64,000 nt of DNA, taken from the NCBI GenBank assembly GCA_963573315.1, contig OY752144.1, positions 2,412,501 through 2,476,500 on the forward strand, given 5' to 3'. This stretch comes from Entomortierella parvispora. Lineage: Eukaryota; Mortierellomycota; Mortierellomycetes; Mortierellales; Mortierellaceae. Below the pieces are notes generated by a model. That model did not search any database and had not been told where the DNA came from. It worked only from the letters and a program-made list of their open reading frames with translations. The position numbers were made by a program, and so were the translations under genes. Below, piece by piece: positions 53,896 through 64,000 of the stretch (its first letter is position 1; each line of letters begins with the position of its first letter).

Positions 53896-56800
53896 ATGGA
53901 GTCCCTCAAGTCGTCCTTCTTCTCGTCGCGCCGCAAGTCGCTCGTCTCGCCCAAGACGCCAACGCTTCAGCAACAACAGCTACAGCTGCAGCAGAGCCAA
54001 TACCAGGAACAACAGCAGCAGCTCCAACAACAGCAACAACTACAGCAGCAGCGCCAGAACGCCATGGACACCGTTGACCGCAGGCCGGACCTGGAACCGA
54101 CGGTTTCTCATCCCACGTATCAGTCGCATCAGCAGCAGCATCAACAACAGCAGCAGCAGCAGCAATTCCTCCACTCCTCTCCACTCCTTCAGCAGCAGCA
54201 ACCGCAGCCTTCGTCGCCATCCATCAAGCAGAGGCCTCCTCCCCTTCGCAAGATTCCCGTTCGTGAGTTTGAGGCATATTCACCTCCACCCATCATGACT
54301 GCACCCATCTACAACTCTCAAAAGTTCTCGCCCCCTTCTCCACCGCCATACTTTTCGCCCCTGACAGCTAACGGTGTTACAGGCAGCGGGAACGGTCAAC
54401 AAAGGCACAACGTGCACGCTCAGAGCTCCACCGCCAATGGCTATGATAACAACAACAATGGCAACAGCAGCATTGTCGGGAGTCGACCCTTTGAACAGGG
54501 CTCTGGTCAGAGCCACGCGGGATCAGGACTGGCAGCTGGAGCAGTGACAACGGCAGGAGCACTGTCTCGTGGCAGTGGAGGAGGAGGAGGGGGGGCGGTA
54601 TCGATGGCAGGTGCTTTTGGAGAGAAGGGCGCGCGGGAAGGATACAGGAGTCGTCCCGTCTCTCAATACCAGCAGGACTTTTCTTATGGATCCCCTTCCT
54701 CCACCATGGAGATGGCAACAGCATTTCCACTTCCACCCTCAGTGCCTTTGATGCCTCGGCCAGGAAGCAGCAGCAAAAGCAACCTTAACAACAACAACAA
54801 CAACAACAACAGTGGTGGCAACAACAGTTCTAGTAATGTCACGACCCCGACGCCAATTCTGACTGTATCGCCAAAGACTCGTCGACCTAAAAGTCTTGCG
54901 GCGCATGAGTTTGGAGTCGAAGCCGCAGGCGCTGGAGCTGACAGCCCGAACTCTCGTAAGTGGTGGTGTTTTTCCTTGATGTACTTTTGGGCTTGTTCGA
55001 TACCCGGTGGGGCGTGTGGGGTGTGGAGATCCGTGATCTGTGATTTGTCGAGAACAGTGAACGACAGGATGGACCTCCGGTGGTCCATTTTTTTTTCTTC
55101 CGTGGGGAACCAGCCAAAAAAAAAAAGGACCCGTGTCGATTCTCGAGCTGTTTCGTTTTTTTTTTTGGACGAGAGGGTTGTGTTTGCTTCAGGCTACCTA
55201 CTCCTGTTTCCTGTTCTGGTGCCAAAAGCAAAAACATGCCGCATGACACCTTTGGTGGAAGTTTCGTCGTCGGAGAACAATTTGGAGATGACAGGGTGCG
55301 TGCTTCTGCAAGGTGGGCCAAGCGCAAGGTCAAGGCGCATCTCGAGATGCATTGGACACAAGATAAACAGAGCGTCGCTCTGGCAGTTGGGCAATTATTG
55401 ACCCCTCCCCTCGAAAGTGATCGTTCAATGATTGAGTTGAAGGTGGAGTGGCGCACAAGAAACAACATGTCCTTGTGAGCATCTTGAAGGACTTGCGTGT
55501 GCGTGTCGTCGACCCCTTCCTCGCAGCCCGAGGGCCATTGTTTGTTTGCTGAGCAGCCGAAGGGTGGGCGCGATGACAATCATGGCTGGTGGTTGGGCCC
55601 GGAGCCAGAGCGAAGGATACCTTTTTTTTTTTTTTTTTTTTTTTCTGTCTCGATCATGCTGGCACACGCTGTCGTTCGCCCCAAACCCCATCCTCCCTTG
55701 CTTACCTGCTGGAGAAGGGGGAGATGGCTTTTTTTTTGTGTTCACGCCGACAGCATGTCATTCAGTTCTCTCATTTCTTCCCATCTTGTTCGTTGGAACT
55801 CACTCCATTCCTCACATCCTTTATTCAACTTGTCTTTGATTTAGAATACGGCCTGGAAGGAAAGGATAGCTATCGAAAGTCGATGCCGGCAAAGTCCCGT
55901 CAGTCTATAGGAGCCATTATTCCCCAGGTCCCGTACTCTTGGGTTCAGTCGCAGCATCCCCCGGAGCACCAAGCCCAGCAGGAGACTATGCCACGGAAAC
56001 AATCCTCATCCTCAAGACAGAGTTTTCATGAGCTAGAACAGCAATACCTTCAAAATCAGCTCCACTTTGACCAGCAGCAACAGTATCAACAGGAGGACGA
56101 GTTCAGACAACAGTACTACCAGCAACAGTTCCTCCAGCAGCAGTCGGCTAGCCCAATGGAGCCCCAAAGGAAACTCCAAGGCACGGCCTCCCCGCATCAT
56201 CGCGTACACAGTACAGGGTAAGTGGAGTGATTGGTTTCGTGTGAAGACACAGAGGGGCCCGGCGGCATCTGCGACAAGGGGTTGTGGAGCGTTTTCCATG
56301 AAACTAAATTGAGGAATCACCCTTCCCGTGCGCACATTCCACCGAGACGAAATGCGCGCCCCTTATTATACGCTCCGCTCCATGTTTAACGACAAAGGAT
56401 TCTCTTTTATATAGTTTGGATATGCCAATGTCACCCAACCCGCCTATGACACCATCGTCATACTCCAACTCGGATGGCTCTCCGATGACTGCATTGACAA
56501 GTCCGCTGAGCTCTGGACGGAGCAGTTCTGGCCAACATCCTCAATACCCAAAGACTACATCTCAAGCACCTCCTTCACCCGTATCGCAAAGCCATTACAG
56601 GAGCAAATCATATTCATCCGGGCCAATACCCCTGACTCTTCCCTTGGAGTCACTGCCCAAACCAGAAGGATCACAATACGAAGGCCACTCAAAGCACTAT
56701 TCAACTCAGGGAACGTTACCGTCTTCTCGAAAAAACACTTCTGCGGAGATATCCGTTCAACCTCGGGACCTCTATAGACGGTCTGAATCATATAGCACTC

Positions 56801-59800
56801 TTCAAGCGCGTATGAACCAGACTAATGGCGAGAACAGCGCGGCAGATGTGAATCAAGCCGCTGCACGGACACCTGTCTTCACTGAATCGCAAACATCGGC
56901 TCAGGCTTTTGACACCACAGCGGGCGCGGACCAAACACTCAGTCGACGTGATTCTTGGCGAGAGCAGGAACAGTTTCTTTTGCAGCTACAGCAACGAGAC
57001 CACCAGACGCGTGCAAAGTACAAGCGCGAAAGCTTTTACGCAGCCTTCCAGAACAACAATGGAGGAAATGCTGGTACTGGAACTCATAATGGCAGCAATG
57101 GCAACTCGAACGGAAGCAATGAGGACGCCAAGCCCAGGTCTCACTCTAGAGCCGCATCGCCTCATCTGCCCAGTGGTATCCCGCAACTGAGAACAAAATC
57201 AAGGAGCGGGGTCCCCTCGACCCCTACAGCGGATCACAGAGGGCGCCCGACTCCACCTCCACGTTCGAGGTCCCGCACACCGGCAGGAAGCTCCAGTGCT
57301 GGTGGCACCCAGACTGCAGTAGTGCCACAACAACCTCAACTGCCCCCTCATTATTCAACCGAACTTCAGTCTATTCTTCGCAAGTCCGTTATCGTATCCG
57401 ATGAAATTCCGACGCCTGTTCAGCGTCCAGATTCTCATCGCTCTCCTGTATCTTCGACACCCAGCAGTAAATCAGGGACGCCTTTACCTCAGACAGCAGA
57501 CACTATTCCAGTGCCGGTTGCGGATATGACCAAGCACATGAGCATTCTGGATTTAAAGGAACCCCCGCCCAAGCCTCCAGTACCCACTGCTGCCGAGGTG
57601 GCCATGCCGACTGTTGTCTTCAGACAGCCACCAAATCCTTCTCTAGCTGGATCTAATCGCCGGAGCATTGTATTTGACATCCCTGCTTCCCACTCCCGTC
57701 CCCATGGTGGTAATCACGGAGCGGAGGGTAGTGTCGGTAGGATGAAGGATGTTGGAGTGATGGTTTCTGGATCCAAGGACAGGACATCAATGATTGCGAA
57801 CAACAGTAACGCCGGAAGTTCTAACGCGCAATCTACTCGCAAGAGAGGAAAGGTAAGCAAACCTGCATGTCTGAGGAGGTTTCTTTTATCCATCATTTGC
57901 TAACTTTTAAATCCTATTCTTCCTAGACTCTATCTGCAATGGACCCTCCCAAGACTAAACCAGCTCCAACAATCTTGCCTCCCATGTACATGTCGACCAC
58001 TTCAAGAACCTCCAATATTTCGTCCCCCATGGCCTCACGAGCAGCAGGATCAATGATCCCCAGTCCCGCAAATGTGTCTCGAGGGGGAACAGTGACCCCC
58101 CGGGAAGCTGCGATGAAAGGTGCAGCAAGGGCACAGGTCGCTGACGTGACTCTGGACTCAAGGACGATCCGAGGAGGAAGCACCACAGACTTGCCATTGT
58201 CGAACCAACAGCCTCTGACGGTCAAAACATCAACCCCACCTGCGGCCGAGAAACCGAAAACAGCCAGGAGCTTTTCCAGTGGTCTTTTGAGTGGTCTGAG
58301 CCGGCGCCGATCCACGGTTGTTGATCCCCTGACCATCGCCACAAACGCGGTGCCCCTAAAAACCGATGCTCCGTCTACGCCCAGAGCGTCGACCTTCTCG
58401 AAAGCATCCACTGCTCCGGCCTCTGCCAGACTCCCACCAACGTCGAGCCACCTGTTAAGCCAGTTTGATGTGAGAAAGACCAACGATATCAAGGCACCTA
58501 CACGATCCTCGCCTTCTACTTCTGGATCTGCAGCAAAGACACCCACCAACCCGATTCAGCCTTATCCCTCAGGACAATCTATTCATTCAAGCCCGGGTTT
58601 GAATGGTCAGAATGGCATTGCAACTGCATTAGAGCCAAAGTCGCCAAAGGTGTCATCAACCTCTGTTCCAGCATCATTAGGAGTTAGCCCCTTTCCTCCT
58701 CTTTCGCCTTATGCAGCCCTCAAGTTGTATGCTCCCTACTTGAGTATGTACGAACGAGCCGAGATTGGCGAATATCCCCAGGTCTACTACGTTGGACAAA
58801 ACTGCCGGCACAAAAAGCCAGCAAGCATGGAGGCGAGCAACAGCAACTTTGGATTTGATGATGAGCGTGGAGACTATCTGATTGTGAACCACGACCATCT
58901 CATGTTCCGATACGAGATCCTGGACATGCTCGGCAAGGGATCGTTTGGACAGGTGGCAAAGTGCTATGACCACAAAACGGGAGAGTATGTGGCTATCAAG
59001 ATCATCCGTAACAAGAAGAGGTTCCATTGTCAGGCTTTGGTCGAGGTCAAGATCTTGGATAAGCTGAACCGATGGGTAAGCAAGGGCATCAGTGCAGCAA
59101 GGTGCTTTGAATGCAAGCGCGGTATTGTCTAACATTACTCCTTTATTTAATCTTACTTAGGACCCTGATGCGAAGCACAATTTGATCCGTATGACAGACA
59201 ATTTTTACTTCCGCAACCACCTTTGCATTGCCTCCGAACTGTTGTCAATCAATCTGTACGAGTTCATCAAGACAAACTCGTTCCAGGGCTTTAGCCTGGG
59301 TCTTATTAAGAGGTGAGTTGAATTGTTTTGAAAAAAAAACGATGCAATTGTGGTAAGGTCCTTCGCTGACAAGGACTATTTTGTCGGGGGATTTCTTCAT
59401 TTAGATTTTGCACACAGCTTTTGCAGTCTTTGGATTTGCTAAGCAAGCACAGTGTCGTGCACTGTGATCTCAAACCCGAAAACATTTTGTTGAAACACCC
59501 CACGAAATCCAGCATCAAGGTGATTGATTTCGGAAGCAGTTGTCTCGAGAACGAGAAGGTATACACGTACATCCAATCCCGATTCTACCGATCGCCCGAG
59601 GTCATTTTGGGCATGTCGTACAATATGGCAATCGACATGTGGTCTCTTGGGTGCATTCTTGCAGAGCTATATACTGGCTACCCCTTGTTCCCTGGAGAGA
59701 ACGAACAGGAGCAACTTTCTTGCATCATGGAAATTCAGGGCGTACCTGACCGATACCTTGTTGAAAAGAGCTCCCGCAAGAAGGTCTTTTTCGGTAAGTT

Positions 59801-60967
59801 TTGAGACTATGAACAGGCAATGGAGCGGCAACCTCTTGCCACAGCAAAACCTGTGTCGCCAAAGATTTCTTGAGGTCTCATTCTAACAACCTATGGTTTA
59901 TTTTGACAGATGCCTCTGGGAACCCCAAGTCTGTGGTCAATTCCAAGGGCAAGAAACGTCGACCGGGCTCAAAGTCCTTGGGGCAGGCCCTCAAGTGCAA
60001 TGACCCGCTGTTTTTGGATTTCATTGGTCGTTGCTTGATCTGGGATCCCGAGAAACGTATGAAGCCCAAGGAAGGACTGCAACACGAATGGATCTCGGAT
60101 ATTCGAACTCCTGTTCGAACGCTTTTCAGTCCTTCACCGTCCAACTCATCGGATCACTACCAGACAATGAACACTAGTGCGAGCAGTAGCTCTTCGTCGA
60201 ATTCCCGACGTCGCAGTACCATGTAGGTTTTTTTTTTGTTTATCTATTTTTTTGTTGGGCTTGTTGTCATTATCATCCAAACGACCCTTCAGATCCTCAC
60301 AAACATGGTATTTCTTCTTGCCATTTCTGCGTCTTTTAGTTTCTCTGGACAGTCTTCGGCGTCCCTGGCTGCTGCGCGTCCTCTCAAGGTCAAGACGGAG
60401 CCTGATACATCCATCTCTTCGAATTCAGGAGCAGGATCGATGAAGTTTGAAAGACGGACACATGTCAGTGCTGGAATCCCTTCATTCGCAGCCTCGACAG
60501 TGTCTTCAACTAACCAAAGTTACCATGGGGGTCATGGGCACGGATATTCAGAAGGAAGTAATGGGGCTGGTCATAGCAGCCATATCAGTAGCTCGTCCAA
60601 ATATGGGCAGCATTATACCAGTCTCTACGCCACCCCTACTACCTTCTCGGGCTCTTCTTCCGGATCGTCTTCAAGGCGATTGACTGTGAGCGGCGCCGGT
60701 GCGGGTCATGGCCATGGTCAAGGGTATGGTGGAAGTGCCGACAGCGTCCCGTTCTATGGAGGGGCTGCTGCCGGCGGAGGAGGAGGAGGCTCGTCTACGG
60801 GTCTTCCGGCGACTAGAAAGAACACGACGAGTATGTATGTAACCGGGTCGAGTAGCACCATTGGCGCGGCCACAGGTGCCGACTATTTGAGGCAGGTCAA
60901 TGCTGCCCACTCGTCCGCCACTGCGGCTGCCGCCAATTCGAGCTTCTCGCGCGGATCTGGTCGGTAA
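53896..60967 (+). CDS. DYRK-family kinase, Pom1-like (class II)
   Basis: Eight exons: 53896-54955, 55845-56217, 56415-57852, 57927-59075, 59161-59312, 59405-59793, 59910-60222 and 60340-60967, giving 1833 residues. The N-terminal ~1250 residues are low-complexity: poly-Gln, Asn runs, Gly-rich and Ser/Pro-rich. The DYRK-homology box [11 protein letters not shown] precedes the kinase domain (~1283-1620). Visible motifs are GKGSFGQV, the [11 protein letters not shown] lysine, [15 protein letters not shown], and the activation loop [14 protein letters not shown] with its autophosphorylated second Tyr. The tail is Gly/Ser/His-rich. This matches fission-yeast Pom1, which controls polarity and cell-size signalling. 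Intron 1 is unusually long (889 nt). If intron 7 is retained, translation ends at TAG immediately after the junction. Confidence 0.9.
55622..55644 (+). repeat. Poly(T) run in intron 1 of the DYRK gene
   Basis: About 23 consecutive T inside the 889-nt first intron, roughly 200 nt before its acceptor. Confidence 0.7.
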
Positions 60968-61309
60968 AGAGCTAAAAAAAATGGCCAGCCGGATACACTT
61001 CTCCATTGCCCACCCTTCAACCATCCAATTATCCTATACAAACTTTTTAATAAATTGCCTGCCCGCACTTGCTTTCCTCCTTCCACACTCTCTCCCATGG
61101 CTTTACTTTGCGTCGTAGGTTTTCTTCAAAATGAATGCGCCTTTGGGGAAGTTTTTTTTTTCTTGAATTGCTTTATTTTGTCCTGTACAAAATGTCGATA
61201 ACAATAAATTATCATGTTTCCGTTGTCCCTTCTCGATTTTTCTATGTTGGATGATGACGATGATGAATGACAGTGGATTGGGGAGCTTTTTTGAATTCCT
61301 AGTCCCTCT
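60968..61309. other. Convergent 3' flanks, DYRK kinase and TIM9
   Basis: AT-rich sequence with AATAAA-like signals for both strands; no gene. Confidence 0.5.
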
Positions 61310-62092
61310 TTACTTGGGTCCTCCCATCATCTCGGCGTTGGCCTCAGCGAAACGCTGACCGACACGCTCCGAGTGCTTCAAGAACTTGTCGGCGCACTTT
61401 TGTACACAACCATCCTGTTTGATTGGAAGAGGTTTTTTAAGAGTTGTTGTGGTTGTTGTTGTTGGGGTTTGTTGGTTCATTCGTGTCAAAAAAGGTCCAA
61501 TTGAGACAAGAGGTATGAAGGAAGGAGCAAAAGGAAGAGGTTAGAAACAGATGAAGGCGTTGAAATCGAAATGTCAATAGAGTATGAAAACAAAGAAAAG
61601 AACAACTTGCCTCCTTGGAGCTCAAGGTCTTGGAGGTGAAATCGTTCACGCAGTCGGTGAAGCAACGCTCGACCAATCCACTGTACAACTTCAAGAAGTC
61701 CTTCATCTAGAAAAACAAAAAGAGAGGTCATCAAAAACGATTGATTGGGTATGTGAGTACAACTTGTTGATTTTGTTTGTTATCCGCAATAGAAAGTAGT
61801 TAGAGCAGCCAGTCTTTTCATTATCGGGCGAGAAAGAGATGCATTCAACCAAAGACAGGGTCATTCTTTGACGTTTGCACAACAGGAATCATGGTTTGTC
61901 TATGCTGACCACACGAGTGCATCCAGATCAGCCGCGACAATGACCGAGAATATATATATTTTTTTTCCCCAGAGATTGCCGCTTGACAGATCTCTTTGAA
62001 AAGAGAGGGGGTGGTGATGAATGTACCTGCTTCTGCTCCATGACGCGCTGGAGGTGGTTGCGCTCGGCATCGTTGAATTGAGAAAAGTCCAT
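61310..62092 (-). CDS. TIM9: Mitochondrial import chaperone Tim9
   Basis: Three exons (62027-62092, 61611-61706 and 61310-61414), all phase 0, encode 88 residues, the usual Tim9 length. The twin CX3C motifs CFTDC and CVQKC, which form the two disulfides of small Tim proteins, are intact. The flanking blocks [23 protein letters not shown] and [15 protein letters not shown] are diagnostic of Tim9. With Tim10 it forms the hexameric intermembrane-space chaperone that escorts carrier proteins to TIM22. The second intron starts with GC rather than GT (GAG|GCAAGT), a recognised minor splice-site class. No other donor keeps the protein intact. Confidence 0.96.
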
Positions 62093-63037
62093 GGTTGCTT
62101 CCGGTCTGTTTCGTGCGAGAGTGGGTGAAGGATGCAGATACGCTGCAAAAAGGGAAAAATGGGCCGGGAGGCCAGAGACAAGTGGCTTAGCAATTTCCTT
62201 TCTCTGGGGACCGATGGTGATGGAGGCAGAGCAGGAAAGACCTCGCAAAAGATGCATGCAAACGGATGGACCTCCCTCATCCCCTCATCTCTTTTCTTTC
62301 TTGTTCTTGTTTGTGGATGAACTGACGACTCTCTCCCCCCTTCTGCTCTCCATCACTAGTCGCTTCACTGAAGCATACGCTGGGATAAACAGGTATGTAA
62401 ATATGGCCACGCACTCTACTTGATTCTCGCCCACCCCGTCCTCTATCGATAGTTCGCGATGATGATCAAGTCAAAGATATACTCTAAGAGAGGCAGACAC
62501 AGCAGCGCAAGCTGGTACAGAGCTGTCTCTCGATGATTACGATTAGTTGTCTAATCTTCTCTCTGAGCGAGCATCCCTTCCCTCCTCACTCCCTCTATTC
62601 CTTTCGTTGTCATCTGAACGACATGTTATATCCAATTGGCTGACAAAAAGTTCTTTCTCCACATTGTCCATGGTAGGTAATGCATGGAGGTCAGTAGTAT
62701 AGGACAGGATAAGTCAGGAGAGAGGAATAGGCGGCAAGAGTAGACAAAGGCGTGCAACATTGGTCGTGTATTACATTGTCTTTTCCCAGGCACAAGCTCC
62801 CTGGCGCTGTTCTTGATGAAATAAAAGCAGTCATGATTGTTTATCGATTTTTTTTTTTTTTTTTCCTGCTCTTTGCCTCGGCATCACAGCTTCTTTTGTT
62901 CTTCATTGCTCCTTGCATTCATTCTCTATATCATTCATTCGCCCTTTGATACCACTCCCACCCCACGCTGCATCTTTGGTCTTCCTCTTTCTTTTTTTAT
63001 TTATTAGTACCCTTCTTTAATCCACACTTCATTCATC
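62093..63037. other. Divergent intergenic between TIM9 and RRB1
   Basis: No gene is seen. It contains T-rich runs (around 62849-62864) and a C/T-rich leader before the RRB1 start codon. Confidence 0.5.
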
Positions 63038-64000
63038 ATGTCTAAGCGAGTACAGGATCACGACGAGGACATGCGGGACGCAAAGTCCACCTTCAATGTC
63101 GCAGGACGCATCACCGTCGAGGACGAGGGCATGGGCGAGTTTGAGGATCCCTGGGAGGATGAGGTGGAGAGTGACCAGGAGGTCATTATTGAAAATGACG
63201 ATGACGACGATGACGAAGGTAAAGTGACCTCTCAACTTTTTCTATTTTGTTACCTTCTCGTTGTCAGGAACTTGTGTGTTGTCATTGTATAAAAAACATG
63301 GCGGCCTGTTGTCCATAGGATCGCTACCAGCTACCATAGCTCATAATACTTACCTATCTTATTTCCGGCGATATCTTTTCATCCATTTCATCGATGGTTT
63401 AGGCATGGACTTGGACCAGGCCAAGCACGATATCGACATGGACCAGGACAAGGAGGAAGACGAGGATGTGCGCGTGTACTTGCCAGGACAGGCTTTGGAG
63501 AAGGATGAGGTTCTGGAGGCTGATCAGTCCGCATACGAAATGTTGCACAGCATGAACGTCAAGTGGCCCTGCCTCAGTTTCGATGTCCTCTGGGACCAGC
63601 TTGGAGATGAACGTTGCACCTTCCCCGCCACCGCCTATGTTGTTACCGGTACCCAGGCCGATTTGAGCCAGAACAACGAGGTCCTTGTCATGAAGATGAG
63701 TCAGTTGGCAAAAACCAAGAACGACGACGGCAACATGAGCGATGACGAGAGTGACGATGATGAAGTCGATGAGGATCCTATCTTGGAGTACAAGAGCATG
63801 AAGCACAACGGAGGCGTTAACCGCATTAGAGTAAGCAACAATTATTTTCGACCAAGGAAGCTTTTTTTTTCTTCTCCCATGTTCTTGTGTCCTTGGGTAT
63901 GAGTTGACATTAACCAATAATGGATTACAACCATCTTTTCTAGGTTATGCCTCAGCGTGACCAGCAGATTGCGGCCACTTGGGCGGATACCGGCAAGGTA
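63038..64000 (+). CDS. RRB1: Ribosome-assembly WD protein Rrb1/GRWD1, 3' end beyond window
   Basis: Exons 63038-63218 and 63403-63830, plus the start of a third from 63944, give 222 residues to the window edge. The N-terminus is acidic. The family signature follows: VYLPGQALEKDEVLEADQSAYEMLHSMNVKWPCLSFDVL, then TAYVVTGTQAD, an acidic insert, and HNGGVNRIRVMPQRDQQIAATWADTG leading into the WD40 propeller. Rrb1/GRWD1 is the nuclear chaperone of ribosomal protein L3 (uL3) in 60S assembly. The last bases (AAG|GTA) may be another donor site. Confidence 0.95.

Overview
This is a 64 kb piece of a filamentous fungal nuclear genome. Genes carry short GT-AG introns (about 60-200 nt), intergenic tracts are full of pyrimidine, purine and simple repeats, and the gene set is eukaryotic housekeeping plus fungal-type permeases and secreted or vacuolar hydrolases. 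A coilin homologue, Cys-rich repeat secreted proteins and a Ty3/gypsy element argue for an early-diverging lineage; Mortierellaceae-like Mucoromycota is my best guess, by inference rather than proof. Exon coordinates below were placed by hand from splice consensus, frame continuity and family alignment from memory.

Layout. 1-2307 (-): coiled-coil protein, 3' end outside the window. 5250-6800 (+): UDP-GlcNAc pyrophosphorylase. 7150-14805: a mobile island with two identical tRNA-Gly(GCC) genes. Between them lie a gag-only relic (7613-8392) and a complete Ty3/gypsy element (8923-14718) with apparently identical 467-bp LTRs, a TTTC target duplication, and one end 16 bp from the second tRNA gene. 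15393-15896 (+): small membrane protein, convergent with a CAX-type cation exchanger (16043-18636, -). 19717-21209 (-) and 21551-23449 (+): a divergent pair, the RBM22/Slt11 splicing factor and coilin. 24456-27401 (+): M28 membrane metalloprotease. 27772-34257 (+): Scc2/NIPBL cohesin loader with 11 exons. 34839-36591 (+): GH16 glucanase. 36592-40591: about 4 kb with no convincing gene. 40592-42375 (+): amino acid permease. 42885-44686 (-): saccharopepsin-like protease. 45048-46442 (-): FCP1-like HAD protein with a DLNGT active-site motif. 47451-49487 (+): unknown membrane-anchored coiled-coil protein. 50656-51987 (+): yapsin-like aspartic protease. 52620-53552: frameshifted Cys-rich pseudogene. 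53896-60967 (+): Pom1/DYRK kinase. 61310-62092 (-): Tim9, with a GC-AG intron. 63038-end (+): Rrb1/GRWD1 ribosome-assembly WD protein, cut by the window.

Functional threads. UAP1, the GH16 enzyme and the yapsin-like protease point to cell-wall building and remodelling. RBM22 and coilin share one 341-bp intergenic region and both act on spliceosomal snRNPs. The most unusual region is the tRNA-flanked retroelement island. A young element sits where Ty3 elements sit relative to Pol III genes, next to an older, related gag-only element using the same primer-binding site.
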